Source of the DNA: DASWHK01 sp036398215 | GTDB taxonomy: Bacteria; Acidobacteriota; UBA890 | Length of the DNA stretch: 6,076 bases | Direction of reading: 5' to 3' | Assembly: GCA_036398215.1 (NCBI GenBank) | Contig: DASWHK010000295.1 | Coordinates: forward strand, 1 to 6,076 | Part shown: piece by piece, positions 1-5,570 of the stretch | Layout of the letters: each line of letters begins with the position of its first letter | How positions within the stretch are numbered: position 1 is the first letter of the stretch | Position numbers and translations under genes: made by a program | The notes under the pieces: model-generated | Told to the model about the DNA's origin: nothing | The model's input: the letters and a program-made list of their open reading frames with translations, nothing else | Databases searched by the model: none

Positions 1-153
1 CACCTCAAGGGCGCCGCGGCGCCCGGCTGGCTGCTCGAAGGCGTCCCCCACATCAAGATGGCCGACCACCTCGAGGAGCGCGCCGAGCTGGTGGCCCCCA
101 AGACTGGCAGCGGCGGCTCGGGCGGTGGCCGCGACGGCGGCCGGCGCCGCTGA
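1..153 (+). CDS. C-terminal fragment of an unrecognised protein with Gly/Arg-rich tail (5' truncated by window edge)
   Basis: The frame starting at base 1 is open for 50 codons and ends at TGA 151-153. Nearly every third position is G or C, as expected for a real gene in this genome, so I read it as the end of a gene that begins before the window. The visible part starts with an ordinary globular-looking stretch (residues 1-35, including PGWLLEGVPHIKMADHLEER). It ends with a flexible Gly/Ser/Arg tail (residues 36-50, GSGGSGGGRDGGRRR). I do not recognise the family. The tail resembles disordered RGG-like ends that can bind nucleic acid or simply be solvent-exposed, and no function should be inferred from it alone. 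The gene converges on the M32 carboxypeptidase gene across a gap of about 118 bp. Confidence 0.7.
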   Translation, partial: HLKGAAAPGWLLEGVPHIKMADHLEERAELVAPKTGSGGSGGGRDGGRRR

Positions 154-168
154 CGGACCAGAAGGCGA

Positions 169-207
169 TCAGGCGTCCCCGTTCTCCGCAATCGCGCGGG
201 CGCCTGA
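169..207. terminator. Possible hairpin terminator in convergent gap
   Basis: TCAGGCG (169-175) pairs with CGCCTGA (201-207). With a one-base bulge at 176, CCC (177-179) pairs with GGG (198-200), giving a 7+3 bp stem and an 18-nt loop. It sits 15 bp after the plus-strand stop and 65 bp beyond the minus-strand M32 stop, so it could serve both genes. No T-run follows on either strand, so an intrinsic terminator is not proven. The rest of the gap (154-271) has no gene that I can support. Confidence 0.3.
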
Positions 208-213
208 CCTGTA

Positions 214-226
214 CCTGTGGCACAGG
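214..226. repeat. Short near-perfect palindrome CCTGTG-G-CACAGG
   Basis: The 6-bp arms CCTGTG and CACAGG flank a single G. The site lies between two convergent gene ends, where an operator is not expected, and the RNA stem would be short (4 bp with a 5-nt loop). It could be part of a termination or 3'-end structure, or chance. Confidence 0.3.
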
Positions 227-271
227 GCTCACGTTAGCGACGGGCGGCGAGCCGGGCGAACGGTGGCGGCC

Positions 272-1879
272 CTACGGCAGCTCCAGGCCGTACAGCTCGC
301 CGTACTTGGCGCGGATGTGCTCGAGCCAGGGCTCGGCCGACAGCGGCCCGCAGCCGAGGCGCTCGAGCAGCTCCGGCGAGGTGAGCTTGCGGCCGTGGCG
401 GTAGACCTTGTCGCGCAGCCAGGCGTGGAGGTCGGCGAAGTCGCCCGCGGCGGTACGATCGTCGAGGTCGGGGATCGCCCGGCGGGCGCCGGCGAAGATC
501 TGCGCCGACATCACGTTGCCCAGCGTGTAGGTCGGGAAGTAGCCGATCGCCCCCATCGACCAGTGAATGTCCTGCAGGACGCCCTCGGCGTCGTTGCCGG
601 AGACGATCCCCAGGTAGCTTTCCATGCCGGCGTTCCAGGCCGCGGGCAATTCGGGCACGGAGATGCCTCCCTCCAACAACCCGATTTCCAGCTCGAAGCG
701 CAGCATGATGTGCAGGTTGTACGTGACCTCGTCGGCCTCGACGCGGATCAGGGTCGGCGCCACCGTGTTGATGGCGCGGTAGAAGTCCTCTCGATCGACG
801 GCGCCGAGCTGCTCGGGAAAACGCGCCTGCAGCCGAGGGTAGTAGTGGCGCCAGAACGGCCGGCTGCGGCCGACGAGGATCTCCCACAGGCGTGACTGCG
901 ACTCGTGGACGCCGAGCGAGGCGCCGCCGGCCAGCGGCGTCCGCTCGAGCTCCGGCGCCACCCCTTGCTCGTACAGGCCGTGGCCGCACTCGTGCATCGA
1001 GCCGAACAGGCCGGCGGGCAGGAAGTCCTCGTGGATGCGGGTCGTCAGCCGCACATCGGTGGTCGCGAACGCGGTCGAGAAGGGATGCGCCGAGCGGTCC
1101 TGGCGGCCACGCGCGAAGTCGAAGCCGAAGTCACGCATCACCTCGAGGCCGAACTCCCACTGGCCGCGGTCGTCGAAGCGCTGCCGTAACGGCCCGGCGG
1201 CGGCGACGGCGTTTGGACCAGCGGCGGCTCCGGCACCCCCAATGGAGGTGCTCGTGGCGCCAGCCGAGCCTCCGTTCTCGCCGGCGCCGCGGCCGGCCCC
1301 CGGCTCGGTCAGCGACTGGACGATCGGCACCAGCCGCTCGCGCAGCATCGCGAACAGCGGCCGCAGCTGGGCGGTGGTCATGCCGGGCTCGAACTCGTCG
1401 AGCAGCGGGTCGTAGACGTCGGCTTCGTAGCCGAGGGTCTCGGCCTTTTCGAGCGTCAGCTCGACGAGGGTCTCCAAGTGCGGGCGGAAGGCCGCGAAAT
1501 TCGACTCCTGGCGGGCCTTCTGCCAGGCCTGCTGGCCGAGCGAGGCGGCGCGCGCCAGCCGCGCGACCAGATCGGCGGGCAGGCGGGTGGCGCGGTCGCG
1601 ATCGCGCTGGGCGACGCGAACCAGGCTGGCGGCGTCGCTCTCGTAGGGCTCGCCTTCGGCCTCGGAAGCGGCCGCCTCGAGCAGCTCGCCGACGCGCTCC
1701 GCGACCAGCTCCTCGTGGGCGATCCGTGCCAGGGTGGTCAGTTGCGCGGCGCGCGCCTCGATCGCGCCCGGCGGCATGTAGGTCTCCTGGTCCCAGGCCA
1801 GCAGCGCCGCCGCCGCCTGGACGTCGGCGATGAGGCCGAGGCGCTCGCGCAGCTCGTCGGTCGCCGGGCTGGCGCTCAT
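272..1879 (-). CDS. M32-family metallocarboxypeptidase (carboxypeptidase Taq-like), 535 aa
   Basis: This is a zinc-dependent carboxypeptidase that removes C-terminal residues from peptides, predicted to be cytoplasmic because there is no signal peptide. The full M32 motif set is present in order: HPF (265-267), DVRLT (275-279, the DxRxT motif), the zinc site HECGH (296-300), HESQ (325-328) whose Glu326 is the expected third metal ligand, IRVEAD (378-383) and GVLQDIHW (433-440). The N-terminal helical part (about 1-190) also fits, with LLAWDQETYMPPGA typical of the family. At 535 aa it is slightly longer than the usual ~500. The excess is explained by a Gly/Ala/Ser-rich insertion at residues 193-229. 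ATG 1879 is chosen because GGAGGAG lies 10 nt upstream and a nearer GAGG lies 5 nt upstream. The gene starts 7 bp after the NUDIX stop, so the two are probably cotranscribed and translationally coupled. Confidence 0.95.
   Translation of the reverse strand: MSASPATDELRERLGLIADVQAAAALLAWDQETYMPPGAIEARAAQLTTLARIAHEELVAERVGELLEAAASEAEGEPYESDAASLVRVAQRDRDRATRLPADLVARLARAASLGQQAWQKARQESNFAAFRPHLETLVELTLEKAETLGYEADVYDPLLDEFEPGMTTAQLRPLFAMLRERLVPIVQSLTEPGAGRGAGENGGSAGATSTSIGGAGAAAGPNAVAAAGPLRQRFDDRGQWEFGLEVMRDFGFDFARGRQDRSAHPFSTAFATTDVRLTTRIHEDFLPAGLFGSMHECGHGLYEQGVAPELERTPLAGGASLGVHESQSRLWEILVGRSRPFWRHYYPRLQARFPEQLGAVDREDFYRAINTVAPTLIRVEADEVTYNLHIMLRFELEIGLLEGGISVPELPAAWNAGMESYLGIVSGNDAEGVLQDIHWSMGAIGYFPTYTLGNVMSAQIFAGARRAIPDLDDRTAAGDFADLHAWLRDKVYRHGRKLTSPELLERLGCGPLSAEPWLEHIRAKYGELYGLELP
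1193..1303 (-). other. Low-complexity Gly/Ala/Ser-rich insertion within the M32 carboxypeptidase (residues 193-229)
   Basis: About 37 residues, almost all Gly, Ala, Ser, Thr, Asn or Pro, lie between the alpha-helical segment ending VPIVQSLTEP and the conserved segment LRQRFDDRGQWEFG. From memory of the family, other M32 enzymes connect these segments by only a few residues. The reading frame is preserved and all catalytic motifs lie outside the insertion, so the enzyme is probably intact with a disordered surface loop. Confidence 0.7.
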
Positions 1880-1884
1880 GCGAT

Positions 1885-1896
1885 CCTCACTCCTCC
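1885..1896 (-). promoter_or_regulatory. Ribosome-binding site of the M32 gene embedded in the NUDIX 3' end
   Basis: On the minus strand GGAGGAG (1896-1890) and then TGAGG (1889-1885) precede the M32 ATG by 10 and 5 nt. The first lies within the last NUDIX sense codons and the second includes the NUDIX stop. Ribosomes finishing NUDIX would be positioned to restart on the M32 gene, which suggests coupled translation. Confidence 0.75.
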
Positions 1897-2465
1897 CCCC
1901 GTTGCTGTTCGTGCAGCAGCAAGTGGTGGAACGCCGCCACCACCAGCGCGTGGTTGATCGCGCCGCTGCGGATCATGTCCGGCACCTTCTCCAGGGGTGC
2001 CAACCGGGCGTGGATCTCCTCGAGGCCGTCGAAGGCCGGCTCGCGCCGCCGCTCCACCTCGCGGACGAGGACCGTATGGCAGCGGTTGTTCATCATCGCC
2101 GGGTTCGGGGTCACGAAGCCGATCAGCCGGGCGCCGGCGCCCTCGTACCCGGTCTCTTCGCGCAGCTCGCGGAGGCCGGCCCGCAGCGGGCCCTCGCCGT
2201 CGTCCACCGTGCCGCCCGGGATCTCGAGGGTGACCTCGTGGGTGCCGTGTCGATACTGCTCGATCAAGACCACCTCGCGCTCGGCGGTGAGCGCGATGAT
2301 ATTGACCCAATCGGGCGCGTCGATGTAGACGAACTCCCCCGACTTGGCCGGGTCCGCCGGCGACACCGCCCGGTGCCGGCGCAGCGTGAACACCCGCGTC
2401 TCGGCGATCAGCTCGTCGTCGCTGAGCTGCCAGTCGCCCACCGCCGGCGGCTTCTGCTCGGTCAC
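1887..2465 (-). CDS. NUDIX hydrolase, ADP-ribose pyrophosphatase-like, 192 aa
   Basis: NUDIX enzymes hydrolyse nucleoside diphosphates linked to another moiety, using Mg2+. The box is complete: G85-x5-E91-x7-R99-E100-L101-R102-E103-E104-T105-G106-Y107, which matches GX5EX7REUXEEXGU with Tyr at the last hydrophobic position. The preceding VLIEQYRHG and LEIPGG (about 66-85) are typical of the ADP-ribose or nucleotide-sugar pyrophosphatase branch. The segment after the box, TPNPAMMNNRCHTVL (119-133), is familiar from related bacterial NUDIX proteins. The exact substrate cannot be read from sequence. The start is GTG 2465, because GAGGAG lies 5 nt upstream and homology begins just after it. An upstream extension to 2681 would be Arg/Pro-rich and overlap the DDAH-like gene, so I reject it. 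The stop TGA (1889-1887) is 7 bp before the M32 ATG, and the last codons (Gly-Glu-Glu, GGGGAGGAG) double as the M32 Shine-Dalgarno. Confidence 0.93.
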   Translation of the reverse strand: MTEQKPPAVGDWQLSDDELIAETRVFTLRRHRAVSPADPAKSGEFVYIDAPDWVNIIALTAEREVVLIEQYRHGTHEVTLEIPGGTVDDGEGPLRAGLRELREETGYEGAGARLIGFVTPNPAMMNNRCHTVLVREVERRREPAFDGLEEIHARLAPLEKVPDMIRSGAINHALVVAAFHHLLLHEQQRGEE

Positions 2466-2622
2466 GGTGTCTCCTCGGTTGGATGGACGAGCGCTCCAGG
2501 GAAAGCGGCCCGGATAGCGTCTTCGAGGATACCCGGTAGCCCGCGACGTCGCCGGCAAGCGCCGGAGGCAAGCCGACGCAGGCGATGCCGGAGCCACGTC
2601 GAGGAGGCTCGCCGCTGCGGGG
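2466..2622 (-). other. Intergenic region between the DDAH-like and NUDIX genes, with weak promoter candidate
   Basis: This 157-bp gap has no credible gene. On the minus strand TATCCT (2531-2526), preceded by GGG, could be a weak extended -10 box that starts a NUDIX transcript with a leader of about 54 nt. No well-spaced -35 box is visible. A small inverted repeat, CCGGC-AAGC-GCCGG (2552-2565), lacks a T-run and is not a convincing terminator. The three minus-strand genes could therefore be one operon, with or without an internal promoter here. Confidence 0.3.
2471..2476 (-). promoter_or_regulatory. Ribosome-binding site fixing the NUDIX GTG start
   Basis: GAGGAG on the minus strand, 5 nt before GTG 2465. 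This strong site supports a GTG start over any upstream in-frame codon. Confidence 0.75.
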
Positions 2623-3507
2623 TCAAGCCTCGCGGAGCAGGGGCCGCGCCAGACAGGTCGGGCCGCCGGCGCCCTTGCCACAGATCTCCGCGCCGGAGAA
2701 GACCGTCACCTCGACGCCGGCGTCCTCGAGGCGCCTGCGGGTGGTCGGGTTGCCGTCGAGCATCAGGCAGCGGCCCGGCGCGAGGGCCAGCACGTTGGCG
2801 GCCATCGTCTCGTATTCCTCGTCGGGGACCTCGATGAGGCGCAGCCCGCGCGTCAGCAGCCATTCGCGGAACGGCACCGGCAGCAGCGGCGAGTACACGA
2901 GCGCCGCGTCGGCGGCGACCGGGCTGATCATCGACATCAGGTGGAAGACGTCGCCCGGCCCGCGCCAATGGGGCAAGGGGACCTCGACGATCTCGATCTT
3001 CTCGGCGGCGCCGGCCGCCAGCTCGCGGAGCTGGCGGATCCCCTCGGCGTTGCTGCGGTAGCCCCGGCCGACGGCCAGGACGTTGCCGGGCAGCCACATC
3101 GTGTCGCCTCCTTCAAGGCGGCCATCGCCGCCGATGGCGCCGACAACTGCAACGCCGCCGGCCTCCAGGCTCGTCCGCAACGCGTCGGGCTCCGAGCGAC
3201 GGTCGACCTTGCCCATGGCGCAGAGGATGGCGCCGCCATCGGTGATCAGCGCCGCGTCGCGCACGTAGATGGAGTCGAGGGTGGTGGTCGGGTCGGCGGG
3301 CGCGTAGACGATCTCGGCGCCCGCCGCCCGCAGGAGCTCGGCGAAGCGCTCGTGCTCGTCGATGGCGCGCCCCAGGTCGGGGGCGCCGGTGTAGCGGAGG
3401 CGGCGCCACTCGGCGGCGATCTTGGCCTTGCTGCCGAAGGCCTCGCGCGGCTGCTTGAGCAAAACGGAGCGCAAGGCCCCGGTCTCGGAGTGGGCGGTCG
3501 CCAGCAT
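2623..3507 (-). CDS. Dimethylargininase / arginine deiminase-family hydrolase (guanidino-modifying fold), 294 aa
   Basis: Enzymes of this fold attack the guanidinium carbon of arginine or methylarginine through a Cys thioester, giving citrulline plus ammonia or a methylamine. Visible landmarks are an N-terminal segment GALRSVLLKQPREAF (10-24), IYVRDAAL (80-87, binding Asp84), LEGGD (131-135, acidic Glu132), FHLMS (188-192, catalytic His189), and GAGGPTCLARPL (279-290, nucleophile Cys285). The full catalytic set is intact. His followed by Leu-Met-Ser is closer to the HLKS of dimethylargininases than to the HLDT of arginine deiminases, and the short length also favours the DDAH side, so dimethylarginine hydrolysis is the leading guess. 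A related amidino-hydrolase is possible. ATG 3507 is chosen because family similarity starts a few residues later. No Shine-Dalgarno is visible. The frame stays open upstream to 3648 only through the repeat region. It is cytosolic and is the first gene of the minus-strand run. Confidence 0.85.
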   Translation of the reverse strand: MLATAHSETGALRSVLLKQPREAFGSKAKIAAEWRRLRYTGAPDLGRAIDEHERFAELLRAAGAEIVYAPADPTTTLDSIYVRDAALITDGGAILCAMGKVDRRSEPDALRTSLEAGGVAVVGAIGGDGRLEGGDTMWLPGNVLAVGRGYRSNAEGIRQLRELAAGAAEKIEIVEVPLPHWRGPGDVFHLMSMISPVAADAALVYSPLLPVPFREWLLTRGLRLIEVPDEEYETMAANVLALAPGRCLMLDGNPTTRRRLEDAGVEVTVFSGAEICGKGAGGPTCLARPLLREA

Positions 3508-3541
3508 GCGGCATGGTAGCCCGGCGGGTACAATCGCGTCT
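3505..3541 (+). repeat. Direct repeat copy A (37 bp) with palindrome and -10-like box
   Basis: It matches copy B (3577-3613) at 35 of 37 positions, differing only at repeat positions 18 and 32. It begins with the palindrome CATGC-G-GCATG (3505-3515) and contains GGGTACAATC, with TACAAT at 3529-3534. The first three bases are the complement of the DDAH-like ATG, so this copy overlaps that gene's start codon. The two copies are offset by 72 bp. Confidence 0.9.
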
Positions 3542-3576
3542 GCTGCGTTTAGGTGCGGCTGCGTCGTGCACGTCCT

Positions 3577-3613
3577 CATGCGGCATGGTAGCCGGGCGGG
3601 TACAATCCCGTCT
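3577..3613 (+). repeat. Direct repeat copy B (37 bp) with palindrome and -10-like box
   Basis: This is the second copy of the unit, ending 24 bp before the MATE ATG. The palindrome CATGC-G-GCATG is at 3577-3587 and TACAAT at 3601-3606. The 35 bp between the copies (3542-3576) do not resemble the sequence after copy B, so only the 37-bp core is conserved. Confidence 0.9.
3577..3613 (+). promoter_or_regulatory. Candidate MATE promoter with overlapping operator-like palindrome
   Basis: TACAAT (3601-3606) differs from TATAAT at one base and is preceded by GGG. A start near 3612-3614 would leave a leader of about 25 nt before ATG 3638. There is no good TTGACA at the expected -35 position (around 3578-3583). 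Instead that position is covered by the 11-bp palindrome, as expected for a promoter that needs an activator or is blocked by a repressor. Copy A would give a second, upstream start near 3541. This is inferred from sequence only. Confidence 0.5.
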
Positions 3614-3637
3614 CGCTCGCCCCCAACCCGCGCCGCG

Positions 3638-5047
3638 ATGGCCGACACCGCACAAAACCGCAGCTATCCTTCCGTCCTGCGCATGTCGGGGCCGCTGGTG
3701 GTGTCGTTCGTCATGCGCTCCGCGTTTACCTTCGTCGACACCGTGTACGCGGCCTACGAGGGCGACGCGGCGGTCGCCGCGATCGGCCTGACGTTCCCGT
3801 TCGAGTTCGCGATGATCGCCGTGTGGGTGGGGCTGTCGACCGGCCTGACCTCGACGCTGTCGCGGGCGATGGGCGCCCATCAGGGGCGCAAGATCGAGCA
3901 GTACCTGGCGGCGACCTGGCGGCTGGTCTGGATCGTCTCGCCGCTGTTCCTGGTCCTCGGGGCGCTGATCTGGTTCGGCGCCCCGCGGCTCGGCCTCGCC
4001 GACGACGTCTACCGCTCGTTCCGGATCTACGGCACCGTCCTGATCACCGGCTCGGCGTTCACTGCCTTCTGGTCGGTGATCCCCGACTCGGTGGTCAAGG
4101 CCCATCAGGACACCCGCTCGACCATGTGGGCGGGGATCTGGTCGAACGTCACCAACCTCGTCCTCAACACGCTGTTCCTGTTCGGCTTCGGCTGGGGAAT
4201 CTTCGGGATCGCCTTCTCGACCGTCCTCGGCCGCATCGCCGGGCTCGTCTACGCGCTGCGCAAGGCGTCCGAGCACGAGCGCCGCCGCCTCGCCGAGGGC
4301 CTCGACACCGACCGCGAGCCCGACCCGGCGCCCTACAAGCCGCTGCTCGGCCTGGCGGTCCCGGCGTCGATCACCTTCATGTTGATGGCCGGCGAGACGG
4401 CGGTGATCAACGCCATGCTCGCCGGCCTGCCGAACGAGACCTCGGCGATCGCCGCCTACTCGATCTACTACCGGGTGATGATGTTCGCCGCCATGCCGAT
4501 GATCGCGGTCAGCGTCGCCATGCTGCCGTTCGCCGCCAAGCGCATCGGCGCCGAGGACTTCGCCGGGCTGCGCGCCGGGCTCCGGCAGGCGGGCGTCGTC
4601 GCGATCCTGTACGCCATCGCCGTCGTCGGCCCGGTGATGTTCCTGTGGGGCGGCCAGATCTCACGCTGGCTCGCCGAAGCGCCGCTGACCGCCCAGTACA
4701 CCCGCTTCGGCCTGTGGATGGTGCCGGTGGCGTCGCTGGCGATCGCCCCGTTCCTGCTCTGCCGGCCGGTCTTCGAGGCCATGGGACGCGGCCGGCCGGG
4801 CCTGATCATGGCGATCTTCCGCTACATCGTGCTCACCATCCCGGCGGCCTACGCCGGCATGCAAGTCGCCCGCGTCATGGGGCAGCCGGCGATGTACGGA
4901 ATCCTGGTGGCGCTGGTCGGTGTCGCCGCGGTCGCCTCGCTGGTCTTCGCCCTCTGGCTACGGCACGCCCTGGCCGCCGCCGTGTTGCGGCAAGCCAGCG
5001 GGGGCGCCGTCGACGGCGCCCGCTCGCTGGAGGTCCCCAACCCCTAG
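3638..5047 (+). CDS. MATE-family multidrug/toxin efflux transporter, 469 aa
   Basis: This is an inner-membrane antiporter that exports cationic or other small compounds using a Na+ or H+ gradient. About 12 hydrophobic helices are visible, near residues 15-38, 46-70, 95-116, 130-150, 165-185, 188-208, 235-262, 270-298, 317-338, 354-378, 388-408 and 418-442. They fall in two six-helix halves separated by a charged loop (209-232), as in MATE proteins, and the length is normal. The first helix has FVDTVYAAYEGD (32-43), where Asp34 aligns by eye with the conserved helix-1 Asp of NorM. GETAV (252-256) puts Glu253 in helix 7, as in NorM-type members. No Asp is seen in the helix 10 region. The substrate is unknown. 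ATG 3638 is the natural start just downstream of promoter copy B and has no clear Shine-Dalgarno. The open frame extends upstream to 3422 only through the repeats and the DDAH-like gene. It is transcribed divergently from the DDAH-like gene. Confidence 0.92.
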   Translation: MADTAQNRSYPSVLRMSGPLVVSFVMRSAFTFVDTVYAAYEGDAAVAAIGLTFPFEFAMIAVWVGLSTGLTSTLSRAMGAHQGRKIEQYLAATWRLVWIVSPLFLVLGALIWFGAPRLGLADDVYRSFRIYGTVLITGSAFTAFWSVIPDSVVKAHQDTRSTMWAGIWSNVTNLVLNTLFLFGFGWGIFGIAFSTVLGRIAGLVYALRKASEHERRRLAEGLDTDREPDPAPYKPLLGLAVPASITFMLMAGETAVINAMLAGLPNETSAIAAYSIYYRVMMFAAMPMIAVSVAMLPFAAKRIGAEDFAGLRAGLRQAGVVAILYAIAVVGPVMFLWGGQISRWLAEAPLTAQYTRFGLWMVPVASLAIAPFLLCRPVFEAMGRGRPGLIMAIFRYIVLTIPAAYAGMQVARVMGQPAMYGILVALVGVAAVASLVFALWLRHALAAAVLRQASGGAVDGARSLEVPNP

Positions 5048-5084
5048 GCCCGACCTTCTCGACCGGTCGCGGAGCGAGCGGGCC
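5047..5084 (+). terminator. GC-rich hairpin after the MATE stop, candidate (bidirectional) terminator
   Basis: GGCCCG (5047-5052) pairs with CGGGCC (5079-5084). Inside it, CTCG (5058-5061) pairs with CGAG (5075-5078), and CCG (5063-5065) with CGG (5070-5072) around a GTCG tetraloop. It starts at the last base of the MATE stop codon and lies between convergent genes, 52 bp beyond the cytochrome c stop, so it could end both transcripts. No T-tract follows, so Rho or a structure-only mechanism would be needed. Confidence 0.45.
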
Positions 5085-5135
5085 AGCACGTTCGCGCAGC
5101 GATGACTCGTTCTGGCAGCGGTGAAGCTCCGGCTC

Positions 5136-5570
5136 CTAGCGGAACCCCTCGAGGTCGATGCTCGTGACACCGGGGCGGCTCAGCGAGCGGACGTAAGCGA
5201 CCAGCGCGGCGATCTCCTCGTCGGAGACGTGGGGAAACGCCGGCATGCCGGGGAAGCCGCGGCCGGTGCCGCCGTGGCGCACGGTCTCGGCGATGGTCCG
5301 GTCGCCGATGCCGTCCATGACCTCGGCGTCGGTGTGATCGCGGGGCGGCGGATCGAGCTGGGCGGCGGAGGCCCCGTCGCCGCGGCCGCTGTAGCCATGG
5401 CACTGGATGCAGTACTTCCGATAGGCGGTGCGACCGGCGGCGAGCAGCTCGCCGCTCACCGGTATCGGCGCCACCGCGCCGTCGCCGCCATCGGCGGGCG
5501 GGGCGACACAGGCGAACGTCGCCGCGAGGCCGGCGAGAACCACCATCGCTGCGAAGGCGCGCCTCATCAT
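5136..5570 (-). CDS. Exported monohaem class I cytochrome c, possible lipoprotein, 144 aa
   Basis: This is a one-haem electron carrier acting outside the cytoplasmic membrane. Residues 1-20 (MMRRAFAAMVVLAGLAATFA) are a short export signal: Arg pair, hydrophobic core, then Cys21. The site before the Cys (Thr-Phe-Ala) is a poor lipobox because of the Phe but would also suit signal peptidase I, so membrane anchoring is possible and not certain. A Pro/Gly/Asp-rich linker follows (22-40). The haem site is CIQCH (54-58) in YCIQCHGYSGRGDG, and PPPRDHTD (74-81) and GMPAF (108-112, axial Met109) complete a cytochrome c fold. It closes with SDEEIAALVAYVRSL (116-130). The first of two adjacent ATG codons (5570, 5567) is taken as the start, and neither has a Shine-Dalgarno. 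No oxidase or dehydrogenase partner is visible in the window, so the electron donor and acceptor are unknown. Confidence 0.92.
   Translation of the reverse strand: MMRRAFAAMVVLAGLAATFACVAPPADGGDGAVAPIPVSGELLAAGRTAYRKYCIQCHGYSGRGDGASAAQLDPPPRDHTDAEVMDGIGDRTIAETVRHGGTGRGFPGMPAFPHVSDEEIAALVAYVRSLSRPGVTSIDLEGFR

Noticed and set aside
892..1833. 313-codon Arg/Pro-rich open frame on the plus strand
   Set aside because: It is antisense to the M32 gene, whose catalytic motifs prove the minus strand is coding.
2535..2543. GGTAGCCCG, a 9-bp match to the 37-bp repeat, considered as a third degenerate copy
   Set aside because: The palindrome and the TACAAT box are both absent, and a 9-bp GC-rich match can arise by chance.
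2466..2681. NUDIX frame extended upstream to 2681
   Set aside because: The extension overlaps the DDAH-like 3' end, is Arg/Pro-rich, and ignores the strong ribosome-binding site at 2471-2476.
3505..3613. Direct repeats considered as a CRISPR array or the end repeats of a mobile element
   Set aside because: There are only two copies with one 35-bp gap, no cas or transposase gene, and the content looks like a promoter.
3422..3637. MATE frame extended upstream to 3422
   Set aside because: It would overlap the conserved N-terminus of the DDAH-like gene and the promoter repeats. MATE similarity begins after ATG 3638.
3113..4276. 387-codon open frame on the minus strand
   Set aside because: It lies opposite the MATE gene and across the divergent region. 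It is rich in Arg, Asp, Gly and Pro with no recognisable fold, as expected for an antisense shadow in high-GC DNA.
5060..5069. 10-bp perfect palindrome CGACCGGTCG considered as an operator
   Set aside because: It lies between convergent gene ends and is contained in the candidate terminator hairpin, which explains it better.
3823..5124. 433-codon open frame on the plus strand
   Set aside because: It overlaps the MATE gene in another frame, has an extreme Arg/Pro/Gly composition, and lacks the membrane segments of the true frame.
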